The notes beneath the pieces were generated by a model, which saw nothing but the letters and a program-made list of their open reading frames with translations, had not been told where the DNA came from and ran no database searches. Of a stretch of DNA of 64,000 nt, positions 34,530 through 46,823 are shown one piece after another. The stretch covers positions 59,276 through 123,275 of the forward strand of contig JABCPU010000196.1 in the NCBI GenBank assembly GCA_016800925.1, read 5' to 3'. Within the stretch, counting starts at the first letter, position 1. Every line of letters begins with the position of its first letter. A program made the translations under genes and the position numbers. The stretch is from Suillus spraguei (taxonomy: Eukaryota > Basidiomycota > Agaricomycetes > Boletales > Suillaceae).

Positions 34530-36400
34530 CTGTGTGTTATCGTCCATCACAATATCTTCAACATCATCCTCTGTTGGATTTGCTGCTGCAAGCCCATTCC
34601 AATACATCCAGTCCTGTGGCTTGGCAAGTGACACAGCTGTGGCGGCCTTCAGTTTTGATCAAATTCAGTGCATATTCATTACGTCTTGAATGCTCCTGCA
34701 CAGATTCCAGACTAACACATCATATAACAGTGATAGCTGGTACTTTTTCACAAACTCAATCTTTATGAGAATTGCTTGCATCCATAGCTTTACCTCCCAT
34801 GGGCCATGTTTTTTCACCCCTTCATGCTGCCATTGTCATCCAGTCACCATCATGGCCACCATCCTATGCTTTCACATTGTCAACCCAGGCCCACTGACAA
34901 CTCCCTGGCAGACATACTTTTTCATGTCCTCATACAGCCTAGACAGATGGTTGGTGAGTGACTGTGGTATTTTGTTTCACCTCTCCTTGAATTTACCTTT
35001 GTCCTGTTGGTTTTTTCACTAGCATTTGCTGCATCTAGGCAGTCGACATGAGATTGTGCAAGTGTAGCATAGTGGTTGTCCCACAATATCCTCCACACCT
35101 GCAAAATATTCACTCATATGTCTTCTGTCATTTTGAGCATTGGATGTAACTTACTGCTTGGACTGCTTGATTTGTTTATATTCCAGTTTCACACTCAATG
35201 CAACTGAACAAAATGTCTGTATGATCATCCACTACATGTGTATTTCTGATGTTGATCTTCATCATGTCAAGGACTGGCTCAAACCATTGAGTGGTCTAAG
35301 ATAAATAGTAAGTCTCTTGTCTTTCTGTCCATCTGATAGGTGTCTGTCTACCTCTGTAAATCCTTCAGACACTGATGTCAACTCTGACCAAACCCTATCT
35401 AGGACCATGCCAGTCATCAATAGCATTGGTATAGTTTCTCCAGGAATAGGTGTTAGCAATATGATGGTGCATGCAATGACTGTGCCTAGCCATTTGATAT
35501 CATCTTCAAATTGAAGAGCATGATTCATGAATGCAGACTAAAGGATATGGATGACATTATCAAGATAGTGATAGAGAACACTTTGGTGATCACTGTTTGC
35601 TGCTCCCATTATTATTACAAGGCAGGTACTATGTCTATATGTTATATTTCAATTCACTTTGGGATCTCATAGCTGATGCTGACATTATTTTAGGCATAAT
35701 ATTTTCTATTCTGCCAATTTGCTCAATTGACATTGCATTTTGACCTTCCTCTCAACCCAACAATGTATTGTAGAAACTTGATCATACCAATGTGTCAGGT
35801 AATTGTCATCTGACTTAGATCATAGAATGCTAATTAACTGGATTAACCTATAACATGTAGATCTTGCCTAGTCTGATTTTAGCATATCTCAAGCAATACC
35901 TCCCACATCAGAAGAAGCACAGTACTGAGCATTATTAGATTAGATATGGCAATGGATCTCTGCTTTGTAAACCTAAAACTTTATTCAGAACACATTGTAA
36001 GTGCCCTATCACTTCACCCTTTCATCTATCATGTATGTCTAATTCAATATAAACCTCTCCCCAGTCAGATCAAAGTAGGCCCACTCATGTAGCTTAGTAA
36101 GAATGCAAAAAATCATCTTAATTGAATGACATGCCTTGCCCTTACATATTAAACATGTGCACTGCACTGAATTATTGTCTTACCCCTCTTTTTTTTGTCT
36201 GCAATGTAAGTCTCTGCAATATGCATTAGTTTCAGATCTAACTGTAATGCCCTTAGGCTTTGCTGCACCATTGATGGGTGTTTCTATGTAGGCAAGGATA
36301 GGTGACTGCTCACTAAGCACATTTATATTATGCATCCAGATTTTGGCTTTATTGGTAAGTTGCTTTACAACATACTTCAAACTTTTAGGCTAAACTCAGA
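34530..36400 (-). pseudogene. Eroded coding remnant, minus strand (C-terminal half of the same unknown family)
   Basis: Minus-strand pieces: WFEPVLDMMKINIRNTHVVD (about 35280-35220), which resembles the plus-strand MDDWSTIILNN region of copy 1 near 19000; VWRILWDNHYATLAQSHVDC (about 35098-35040); an intron-like GTAAAT...ACAG; then LSRLYEDMKKYVC (about 34930) and NPTEDDVEDIVMDDNTQKTH (about 34580-34520). It has many stops, AT-rich composition and few CpGs. I infer a third, partial copy of the 17-kb gene family; function unknown. Confidence 0.35.
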
Positions 36401-38999
36401 AAGGCAGTTTAAAATCATACAGGCTTAGAGATGGTTTGTTTCACTACCCTACATGCAACTTGTTTTCATCAGATCCACTTGATCTGAACATGCATCACAA
36501 GCACAAGCATGCAGACAGTCCAGGCCCATCTATCAATCTCGATAAGGATGATCTTAATGACAGAGGTAATCTTTATAAATATCCTACAGGTAATTCTAAT
36601 AAGGATGTGAGAGATCCATGGTTCCCCTGTGAAATCCAGAACTTCAAACACATGCCTCTGCTACAGGAAGAGTATACCTCTTTCCCACCCTCTAGGAAGC
36701 ACAGGAGGACATTTTCGAATCTTGCTGTCACTTAGGCCCCTCATTTAGCAACTTCAGACCTACCAAATATAGTATGTTGTAGCTATGATAAGTAAAGCAT
36801 CCTCTAATATTGGCACCCCTTAGGATTACAACAATGCTGTCTCTGTGCTTTATAAGCTCAGCTTCATTATGGACTTAGTATACAAACTTGCCATGTGTAC
36901 ATTGTTCTTGGAAGGGATTGATCATACCTGCATATTAATGCTTGACATTGAACTATGTGATGTATGCTTAGCAAGCTCAGTGGTCCTCTTCAGTTATTAA
37001 ATTTTAGTTTGAGACTTAGTAATGCTACAGTATGCAATGAAATACAAGCAGGAGTTTTCATATAGGTGATAATTGTGAAGTATTACTCATCATTATCTGT
37101 ACCTCTCAGCTTTACCATCCCTTGCCATGTCATTTTACTATGTGTTACCCCTATCTACTGGTACCATTCCATGCTCTGGCAGCCTCATTGCTGCTTAGCA
37201 GCTACACAACAGCAACTGTTAGTCTAAGAAATTCTGTGGAAATAAATTACAGACTTACTTTCCCTCTTCATCCCTAACCTCAACTAACCCTAATATTTAT
37301 GTCATAATTCTAGAATGGGAGTTCCAGGCAGCGAGATTTTTGGTTCAGGAGGTTAGTAGAACCATATAGAGTAGGGTAATCTACATAATAACCCTGCAGG
37401 GTACCAAGATTGTCAGAGGTCATGGTAAGAGTAGTGCAGGCTCATAGAAAGTATAGAGGGTATGGAAATACAGTCTTTTGGTTGAGTGCCTAAGTTAATG
37501 TAGACATATCTATTTAGAACCAAATTTTAATACAGGTAATGCAAAATTTCAAACACTACAAGATGAGACAGTTAGTTTAATATAAATTGTGAAAGGAAAG
37601 ACATGAAAAAAAAAATGCTAGTGTGGCACTTCTGATAGAAACATCTTTCACATATAGACATGTCACAAATACAACCATATATATTTACAAAGTCCATCAC
37701 TTGTTCATCACTTGTCTGTCACATATCCATCACATCCATCACATCCATCACATCCATCACATCCATCACATCCATCACATCCATCACATCCAGCCATTTA
37801 TTAATAATACTTCAAATGCCTCTAGTAATCAGAGCACAGGCTGCAAGATTATTAATAATAAAGAAATGTACAGCACAAGTGTTATGAGTTCAAAAATTGG
37901 TGAGTCTTCCTTTGTTCATCCTCCTGAACTTTTTTTTAAAAAAATATTCAACAAGAGTGATTGCTCAAGGAAGGTTCATGGTAATAGGCCATTCCATGGT
38001 ATGTGCAGTAGATGGCATGCTCTTCTGCTGATACACCAACCAGTGGTTGATAATCCATCTGAGCTCAATGTGGTAAGTGTTATAAACTGTTTTATAAGTT
38101 ATTTATTAATGAACTATAAAGGATACACACAAAAACTCTATTAATGATGGGGTCAAATCTTGAAAAAAAAGAAACTATGTCCTGGACACCAAGGGAGACT
38201 TCCAGACACTATGAGCCCTTCATATTGTTTCTTCTACTATGTGTCATACACACACATTTCTATATAAAAATAAAATAAAACTATCCTATTTTGTATCTTT
38301 ACTGTCACTATTTCCCAAGTTAGTACTGCATCAAGCTAGTTAATGGTAACTACATTTTGTGAGTACCCTAAGCATTACATTACACCAGTTAATGAATACT
38401 AACCCTAAGATTTTCCTAAAGAACCTCCTTGCAAGTTAGATGTTCAATAACTTCATGAAGATATTAAGCAGGTGATTTTGGATGAGATGTGTTTTATACA
38501 TGATCCATGCTTTCTGAACTCACTATGTCCTTTATAAACAATTGAATTATAGTAGTAGTTGCACTGCATCCAAAACAGAATGGGTAGATGGCTGTGAGAG
38601 AGTAGTTATAGCAGAGAATTGTAAAGTACATTAATAAGCAGATATTCCATAAGGCAGAGAAGTAGCTGCTCATGCTACCTCATAATAAGCCATTACACAG
38701 CCCACCCACTGTCTTAGGCAGAAGAACTTGGCCTCTGATGCTGTTTTTGTCTGATGACAAGTGGATTTCAGACTCTCTGACCAATATGATGATAGCAAAT
38801 CTTAACTTACAGCTGGAAACAATCAAACAGTACAATGTGAATATTATTTCCACACATCTTTCTAATAGTATCACTTCTGCATACCATAGTGCATACTATC
38901 ATAAAATATTAGAGTGCATCAAAAGACACATCAAACTTAAAAAATAACTCTACTTTCCCATGTATCTTCAAAAATTGAAGCATTACATCATGTTCATCT
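36401..38999. other. AT-rich, CpG-poor stretch without an identified gene
   Basis: No recognised domain. A 99-codon plus-strand ORF at 36436-36735 starts FHYPTCNLFSSDPLDLNMHH, with a loose C/H pattern and DPWFPCEIQNFK further on. It might be a transposon zinc-finger remnant but I cannot assign it. The microsatellite at 37724-37793 makes a spurious Ile-His repeat in one frame. Confidence 0.4.
37724..37793. repeat. 9-bp microsatellite (CATCCATCA)n
   Basis: About seven and a half uninterrupted copies of CATCCATCA between CATATCCATC and CAGCCATTTA. Confidence 0.95.
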
Positions 39000-39381
39000 A
39001 AGAAGAAAGGGAGAATGTGTGTGAAAGTTGTCGCTAGCTCGCGTGGCTTTTGCGTACGTCGCATAGGGCCATGTGGTTTTCGCTTATGCTCGCGTGTGTT
39101 TCGGTTAGCTCGCTAGACTACTCTAAAATAGACAATAGACAATTCTAAAGAAAACTTGCGTTATCGCGTGAAAAAAACGTCCGATTTCAGAATTTCAACA
39201 GCTAAAATTTTACAGAGTCCAAAAATTTCGAAACACCTGCCAAATGTGATATAGTGGACAGTAATCCGCATGCCTGCTGCACTCCGGGCACAATACGGAC
39301 AAACAATGCAGTTTTCCTACCATGGGGGAGTGAGCATCGAGAATAGCAAAAGCAATAACAGAAAGTTTGTCATGCGTTGGG

Positions 39382-39526
39382 TTACACAATTTGCTTGCAT
39401 TTGGTTACACAAATCATAACACTTTTTGATTACACCATTTGCTTACATTTGGTGACACAAATCACAACACATTTTGATTACACCAATTTGCTTGCATTGA
39501 GTGACACAAATCATAACACATTTTTA
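39382..39526. repeat. 48-bp tandem repeat, three copies
   Basis: Three consecutive 48-bp units beginning TTACAC(A/C)A(A)TTTGCTT and ending CATTTTTGA at 39382, 39430 and 39478. It lies in the Helitron upstream region 190 bp before the coding start and may be promoter-proximal. Confidence 0.88.
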
Positions 39527-39712
39527 TACACAATTTGGCTGCTGCTTTTGACTAGAATTCTTGAATTACATTGCCTTCCCCTCCAGCCAAGTTGTAACAA
39601 AGTGCAATACACTTTTTGTGGGTTTTGTTTGTTATCGATGATGATAGGAATTGACTGATGAATGAGTTCAGAAAACTCAAATTTTGCTATAAACAACCAT
39701 TTGAACGATAAA

Positions 39713-42700
39713 ATGGAACAAAATATACCTGTTCAGTGAGTTGCTGCTGATATGTATTGGTACATGATGCTAATGTTTGTGCATCACCATTTAGAAATAT
39801 AGAACAGACCACCCCAGAACGCGATCGTCGATCACAGTGCGAACTGGAAAGACTTGATCGACTTCAGATGACTTCCCCTAGCAGGCGCAATTGTCATCAT
39901 GCTATCCATACCAATCAGAACAGATCCGCTGCTCCTGTACAGCCAAATTTCATGCCAGCTGCGCCTGTTATGCAGCCTCCTTACTTTGCACATCAACCGC
40001 TGCCAGTTGCGCAATATCCTGGCTTGCCTCAAAATGCAATCGAACATGTGTTGCATGCTCATTGTCCTCCTGTTGATTATAATGCACGTTTGAATGACCA
40101 GACAAATGCTGCTCACAACAACAGACGTCGTCAGTGTAATGTTCATCGACAGCAGGACAGACAGGAGATAAGACAGCAGGCGCAAGCAGAGCTCATGGCA
40201 GCACAGATACAGCCTCCGCATATACCTCATATTCCTAACGAACCTGTTCAGCCTATTCAACCTGCACCTCCTGTGCCTCCTGTGTATGGTCTTATTCATT
40301 ATGAGGGTGCAGTTGGTCCTCACAACTTTGATAATCCCCTCCAATACTTTGCACATCCTGTACAACCTGTACCTGCACCACCTGAACCTGATAATCATGA
40401 CCAGTTCAATGTCCAGTTTTGGCAGCAGCTTGAGGCAGAGCGCATTAGAAATGACTTGCTTGAAAGACAAGCACAGAATGAATTTCTTCACCAGCAGCAG
40501 CAGATTCAGCATCAGTTGCAGCAGCAAGAAGCTGAGCATCTCCGTAGATAGGCCCAAAATGATCTGGCAGCCTTTCACTTGATGCAGCAGCAAGCTGCAC
40601 AGGGAAACGAAAACCATGCTTTGCATCAGCAGCAAATAGCTGAGATAATTGCTAGACATGCTGAGAATGCTCGACATGAACAGCCGCAAGAAGCTGAATT
40701 GATGAATCGACAGCACAAAGGCCCTCAGAACTTTGATGATCCTCACATGCCTAATCCTATGCCACCCAGAAATAATGTACCAGCACAGGAGGCATTTCGA
40801 AGACAGCAGATCCAATGGCAATTGCACCAGCAAGAAGCCAGGAGGATCAATAGAGAGGCTGAGAGAATCATCAATAGAGAGGCTGAGGAGGCTCTTCACC
40901 AACAGCAGTAGCAAGTTCGGCAACAGCAGATGCAGCAGCAGATGCAACAGCAAATGCAGTAGCAAATGCAGCGGCAAGAAGCTGGGCAGGTCAATATATA
41001 GAGTCAGCATGCTCTTGAACAGCAGCAGCAGGAACAGGAACAGCACACCAGATGGGATCGGGATCATCTACGAGCAACACAACAGGAAGAGGAGCGTGTT
41101 AATAGACGAGCTCAGGATCATCAGCGAGCAAGTCAACAGGAAGAAGCACGTCACAACCGTGAGGAGCAGAGAGTTCATGAGCGGCAGGAGCATCTTGAGG
41201 AGGCACTTCATGAATATAACAATCCATTATCTGAATGGCAACATGCAGAAGATGAGGAAAGAAGAAGAACTCAGCAAGAAGAACAACGCCAAGAGCATGA
41301 AGCAGAGGATGACCAGCATATCAATCAGGTCATTCCTGTTCCTGATGGAGCCCGAGCATATACAAAACCAATAAACCATCACACTCTTGGTCCTCTTAAC
41401 GTAGAGTGCCCCAAATGTCATGCACTTCACTTTGCATGCGAAAGACTGTCCAACTCCTCTTTACGAAATCCTCGCTTTGGTATGTGCTGCTTGCAGGGCC
41501 AAGTCAGCCTTCCCCCATTTCCAGCATGGCCACCTGAGCTAGAGCAGGCCTATGCGGACAGAACATTTGTGTCCAAAATTCGCCAGTACAACAGTGCTCT
41601 TGCATTTACCTCTGTTGGTGTCAATATCGAGGATCGTGCTCTTCAAGGATCTGGCCCAAATGCTTTTCATATTCATGGTTCTCTTCACCATCTCATGGGC
41701 AGTCTTTTACCTCCAGAAGGTGTCCAGCCTTCATATGCTCAACTTTATATATACGACTCTGAAGAAGCCACCAACATACGCACCACCCGCCCTGGAAATG
41801 AAGGCCTCGATCCTCGGATTCTCAGAGATCTGCATGATATGTTGCATCACAACCACCCATATGCTGCTGTGTATAAGCAGGCATATCAAGTCATGCGAGA
41901 GAAGCCTCCAGAGGAGCAGACAGACCTTTCTATGCTTATTCATTTCCAGCCAGGCACAGATGGTCGAAGATATAATCTTCCCACTGCCAATGATATTGCT
42001 GGAATTCTTCCTGGAGACAGATCCGAGGAGGTGCGTCATGCACGTGACATTATTGTATATTATCAAGGCGGTCCGCTTCGGCGCATAAGTCAACTTAGCC
42101 ATGTATACGCCTGTCTTCATTATGTCGCTCTCTTTCCTAAGGGAGAGGATGGCTGGGACCTCTACATTGATATGATTGTTCCTGTGGGTGGGCATGCACG
42201 TGCAAAAAAAGTGACTCAGCTGCTGTATTACGCCTTTCGACTTCATCCCCGCCCCCCTCGCCTGGATCACAATAACATCTTTCGTGGTGGAAGGCTGTTC
42301 CAGCAGTATGTGGTTGATGCTTGGGCATCAATCGAGCAGAGCAGACTCAACTGGATAAGAAACAATCAGAAGAAGCTCAGGGCTGACTGCTACCGAGGGC
42401 TGACAGATAATGTTTTCAATGATGGAGTGGGCAATTTAGCTGAGACAGGTCGTTCCATAATCCTTCCCTCCTCTCATAATGGAAGCCCTCGGTATATGCA
42501 GCAGCTGCTGCAGGACTCTCTGGCCATCTGCCGTGCCTGCAAGAAGCCCGATCTTTTCCTGATGATGACTGCCAATGGAAGCTGGCCTGAGATTACGGAG
42601 AATCTCCTTCCAGGTAAAGAGACATATTTTGATGCATTATTATGACATGATCCTGACAAGTTTTCTTATGTAGGTCAGAGTGCTGTGGACCATCCAGACT

Positions 42701-45672
42701 TGGTTGCTCGCGTATTTTACCAGAAGCAGAAGGCTCTCTTGAAGAAGGTTCGCGATGGCTACTATGGCAAGGTCGCGGGATTGGTGTACACCATTGAATA
42801 TCAGAAGCGTGGCCTGCCTCACATGCACCTTCTCATCTTCCTAGATCCAGATCACAAGATTTGCACTGTGGAACAGATCGACTCCTTCATCTCCGCCCAA
42901 ATCCCTGACAGAAATGTCCATCCACAACTCTATGAGGCCGTACAAAAATACATGCTCCATGGCCCCTGCACTACGCAGCATTGCTTGGAGAATGGAAAGT
43001 GCAAGAAGCATTATCCAAAGTCTTTCACTCCCCAGACATTGATAAAGGAGGACAGCTATCCAGAGTATGCCAGGCCAGACAATGGTCGCACCATCCAAAA
43101 AAATGATGACATCTTCACCAACAAAGATGATGTTCCCCACCCTCCGCAACTGCTGGTAGAATTCAACTGCCACATCAATCTCGAAGTCTGTGCTTCTATC
43201 AAGTCGGTCAAATACATCCACAAGTACATCTACAAGGGAAATGACCGTGCCACTTTGGAGATGACAGGACCGGTGGATGAGGTCAAAACCTATCTTGACT
43301 CCAGATACATCAGCTCCACTGAGGCCACATGGCACATCTTTGAGTTTGGAATGCACCTTGAATGGCCCTCTATCTATTGCTTGCCGGTCCACCTCCCAGA
43401 TGAACACATGGTGTTTTATGATCCTGAGGATAATGCACAGGATGTTCTTGAACACGCAGCAACCAAGGAGACTTGCTTCACTGGATGGTTCAAGGCTAAC
43501 TCCAATAATGTCTTGGTGGCTGCTGGAGCCCACGACCACCTCTACCAGGACTTCCCCTCAAGATTCGTATGGAACAAGACGGCGTGGAAGATACACCAAC
43601 GCGGAATAGCGATTGGAAGGATGTACTCTGCTGCACCCAGCTCCGGAGAGCGCTTCTACATGAGATTGCTTTTGACTGTAGTAAAAGGTATGGTCCTGAC
43701 GTCAATTTTTATGAATAAAACTTACCATGTCTTCAAGGGGCCACCTCCTATGAGAACCTTCAGACAGTTGACGGTGTTTTATGCGACACTTTCAAGGAGG
43801 CATGTCGGTGCAGGGGTCTGCTTGAGGATGATAATGAATGGATCCAGTGCTTGCAGGACGCCTCTCATATGAGCACTGGACATGGCATGTGCAACCTCTT
43901 TGCCATCATCCTCATACACTGCAACCCTACAGACCCCAGTGATCTTTGGAACCACTTCAAGGAGAATCTCTGCGATGATCTGCGCCACCGCCTATCACAC
44001 GTCCCATTCAGCATCCCCGACCCTACAGATGAAGAGGTTCATGACTATGGTCTCTATCTCATTGATGGCATGCTCCGCAAAATGGAAAGTCTTTGCAAGT
44101 GATCCCTCAGATGCCTGTACCTCAAATGGCAGCAAGATGGGGGGCCATGCAGGGAAATCAGCTCATTGCCGAGCAGCTCCAATATAACCAGGAGGAGCTC
44201 CAGCAGATGGTGAACCCAGGAGTGCTTTCTCTTAATCAGGAGCAGAGGACAGTCTTTGATGCAGTGGTCGATGATGCCATGCAACGTAATGAACAAAGAC
44301 CTGGACATTCATACTTTGTCCACAGTGCAGGTGGATGTGGAAAGACATATCTCTGCAAGCTCATTGCTTCAAAGCTCCGTGCTGAAGGCAAGATTGTCCT
44401 ATGTGTGGCTTCCTCTGGAATCGCTTCTCTCCTCCTGCCAGGCGGATGCACGGCTCATTCTCGATTCAAATTCCAATTCCCATCAATGAGGACAGCTCCT
44501 GCAACATCAAGAAAGGAGATGTCGTGCATGAGCTTCTCAAGGCCACCTCCCTCATCATCTGTGATGAAATTCCTATGCTACACCGTCACATCCTGGAATG
44601 CCTTGATCACTCATTGTGTGACCTTCTGAATGTCGATGCTGATTTTGGAGGAATGATGATGCTCTTTGGAGGAGACTTCAGACAGACCCTGCCGGTGGTG
44701 CCTCATGGATCCAGGGAGCAGATAGTGGGCGCTACATTTTGCAGATCTCGCATCTGGCCAAGGCTTCGCATCTTCCACCTAAAGACAAATATGCGGCTTG
44801 GCCAAGACCCCGCCTCTGATGAATTTGCAAAGTGGCTTCTTGAGATTGGAGCTGGGAAGGGCATACATGCAGATGGAACGGTCGCCCTTCTGATTCATAT
44901 GCACTGCCCTGACAATGATATCCGCTCTCTCATCAATGCCCTATACTCTCCTATTCTGCTCCCTGGGCATCCTCCTGTGAATGATTCCTTCTTCCTGGAA
45001 CGTACCATCCACTCCACAAAGAACACTGATGTGGACGAAATCAATGCCAACATTCTTGAATCATTCCCTGGAGATAAAGCAGTCTTCACCAGCGCAGACT
45101 CAATCACTGAGAAGGACTACGACTATATCCCACCAGAGTACCTTCATACTCTCACACCATCAGGGTTCCCTTTGCACAAATTGGAACTCAAAGTGGGTGT
45201 TCCTCTCATGTCGTTGCGCAACTTGGACCCCACCAATGGCCTCTATAATGGAACTAGGATGATCCTCCTGTCTTGGACCACACGCGTCCTCAGGTGTCAT
45301 ATTCTTAGAGATGGAGTTGATGAAGCTCATCAAGATGATCAGAACACTGTCCTAATCCCCCGCATGACGCTGGATGCCACATCTGAAGACAACCCTATCC
45401 CTTTCAAGTGTCGCCAATTCCCCGTTCGTCTTGCATTCGCTATGACAATCAACAAGGCTCAAGGTCAAAGTGTGAAGTGGGTTGGGCTGGATTTGCGGAC
45501 TCCCGTGTTCAGTCATGGACAGCTGTATGTGGCTTTGTCTCGCTGCACTCACCCAGAGAGAGTGTGTGCCATCTTTCCGGAGCATGAAGAAGGGTCAAAG
45601 ACGACCAATGTGGTGTATACAGAAGTGCTGAGAGGACTTAGAGATAGAGATGATATGGAGGTTGAAGATTGA
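39713..45672 (+). pseudogene. Helitron Rep-helicase (RepHel)
   Basis: Rolling-circle transposase. Proposed start ATG 39713 with a 23-nt first exon, intron 39736-39794, a long Gln-rich N-terminal region, the Cys/His motif CPKCHALHFACERLS (about 41410), Rep domain with HUH motif GLPHMHLLIF and two-tyrosine motif YIHKYIYKGND (about 43210-43245), then a PIF1-type helicase: Walker A GGCGKT (about 44335), Walker B ICDEIPM, GGDFRQTLP, LKTNMR, NKAQGQS and LYVALSRC (about 45530). Introns 42614-42673 and 43688-43737 restore the frame exactly. Four TAG stops (40549, 40909, about 40960, about 41000) lie in Gln-rich sequence. Two single-A losses (about 44081 and 44470) shift the frame. With so few lesions it died recently, or some breaks are sequencing errors. 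Confidence 0.92.
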
Positions 45673-45839
45673 TTGATGTATATTGATGTACTTTTATATA
45701 GAGGACTGAGTGATGTGATGTATAGTGCACTTTTAGATGGTGCAGTAGATTTTAGTTGTAGTTTTCTTGAGATGCTGCTCAAAATGTACATGTCTGTTTT
45801 AAAATCCACTATGATTGCGAATAAGTTAAGGTGCACGAA

Positions 45840-46075
45840 GTAGTGATTATTAGGATGAAGCCAAGGCCAGAAAGCCAAAAAGAGTGCGAAGCACTCTTTT
45901 TGGCGGCAAAAGTGAATTATTGGGATGAAGCCAAGGCCAGGAAGGCAAAAAGAGTGCGAAGCACTCTTTTTGCCTTCCTGTGCCTTGGGCAAACAGAATT
46001 ATTAGGATGAAGCCTTGGCCAGGGAGCAAAAGGAGTGTGAAGCACTCCTTTTGCTTCCTGTGCCGAAGGCACAAC
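45840..46075 (+). repeat. Three tandem hairpin units, Helitron 3' end zone
   Basis: A unit starting TTATTAGGATGAAGCCAAGG occurs three times (about 45843, 45916, 45990). Each is followed by a strong hairpin: AAAAAGAGTGCGAAGCACTC twice and AAAGGAGTGTGAAGCACTCC once, with loops of 2-4 nt. A last small hairpin GTGCCGAAGGCAC ends the zone. Helitrons carry a 3' hairpin as terminator; three in a row is unusual. Confidence 0.8.
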
Positions 46076-46304
46076 GGGTGGTGGACTCGTAATCAATTTT
46101 CATGACAAAAAATTTGCCTTTGATTGGTTATAACATTAGTTTAACTTTGATTATGCAGACTAACTTGCATATAGGTGACTATCTTGATCTCAAATTACAA
46201 CTGGATCTTATTATAAATAAGCTACAAAGATGGTTCTTCAAATGTTTTGATGGTGAATTCAAGAATCTAGGAGCTACTTTGCCTTATGGTTAGTCCACAT
46301 ATTA

Positions 46305-46800
46305 CAGTGAACTATCTCCGTATTATACGAGTGAACGGACGTGCATAATATCCCGTATGATACGGGCCAGCGGACCATGGGCCCATGGTAGAAATATCCT
46401 CGTTGATGACGGATGGGCCGGGAGGAATATTATTCCCGATGACAGCGGGTGGGCCCATGCAAGGAATATGTAGAGTAGATGAGTGGGCCGATGTACATGA
46501 ATATCCGGTAGACGGATGGGCCGAGGTAGTTGGATATCATGTAGATGGGTGTATCAAGGTAGATGTGTATCAAATAGACAGGTATGTGAAGGGTACTTGT
46601 TATCACATACACGGGTGGGCCCAGACACATATTAAATTAGACGGGTATTAGACGGGTGAGCCGAGAGTGTTATATAAATATTTATTAGACGGGTGGGCCG
46701 AGGGTGGTATAAAATATAGACGGGTGGGCCCATGTGTATGATAATGGTAGACATGACGGAGCTGAGGGAGTTGCATATCATCTGAATCAGAGGAGGTAAT
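46305..46800 (+). repeat. Left terminal region of the KDZ element
   Basis: About 500 bp of GACGGGTGGGCC-type minisatellite with AT-rich spacers, matching in inverse 63300-64000. It includes the perfect palindrome CCCGTATGATACGGG at about 46351-46365. Less regular than the right end. Confidence 0.8.
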
Positions 46801-46823
46801 AAATCACAGTTACTGAGTTCCCG

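Larger units (their letters stand above)
39000..46080 (+). mobile_element. Autonomous-type Helitron, recently inactivated
   Basis: A Rep-helicase gene of the Helitron class (39713-45672) with a CpG-rich upstream segment (from about 39015) and a 3' zone of three hairpins (45840-46075). Composition changes sharply from CpG-poor to CpG-containing at about 39015, a likely insertion edge. The exact TC 5' end and CTRR 3' end could not be fixed. The right neighbour is the KDZ element at 46305. Confidence 0.85.

Noticed and set aside
37623..38144. 173-codon plus-strand ORF with an Ile-His-His repeat
   Set aside because: The repeat is the 9-bp microsatellite; the flanks show no conserved motif.
40549..41005. 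TAG read as glutamine (variant genetic code)
   Set aside because: Other genes in the window use TAG as a normal stop (gag at 22620). C-to-T decay of CAG explains the cluster better.
39832..41067. 411-codon minus-strand ORF, Leu/Ser-rich
   Set aside because: Antisense of the Gln-rich (CAG) part of the Helitron gene; poly-Gln gives poly-Leu/Ser on the other strand.
45549..45992. 147-codon minus-strand ORF ending in the hairpin zone
   Set aside because: Made from the repeated Helitron 3' hairpin units and the antisense of the helicase end.
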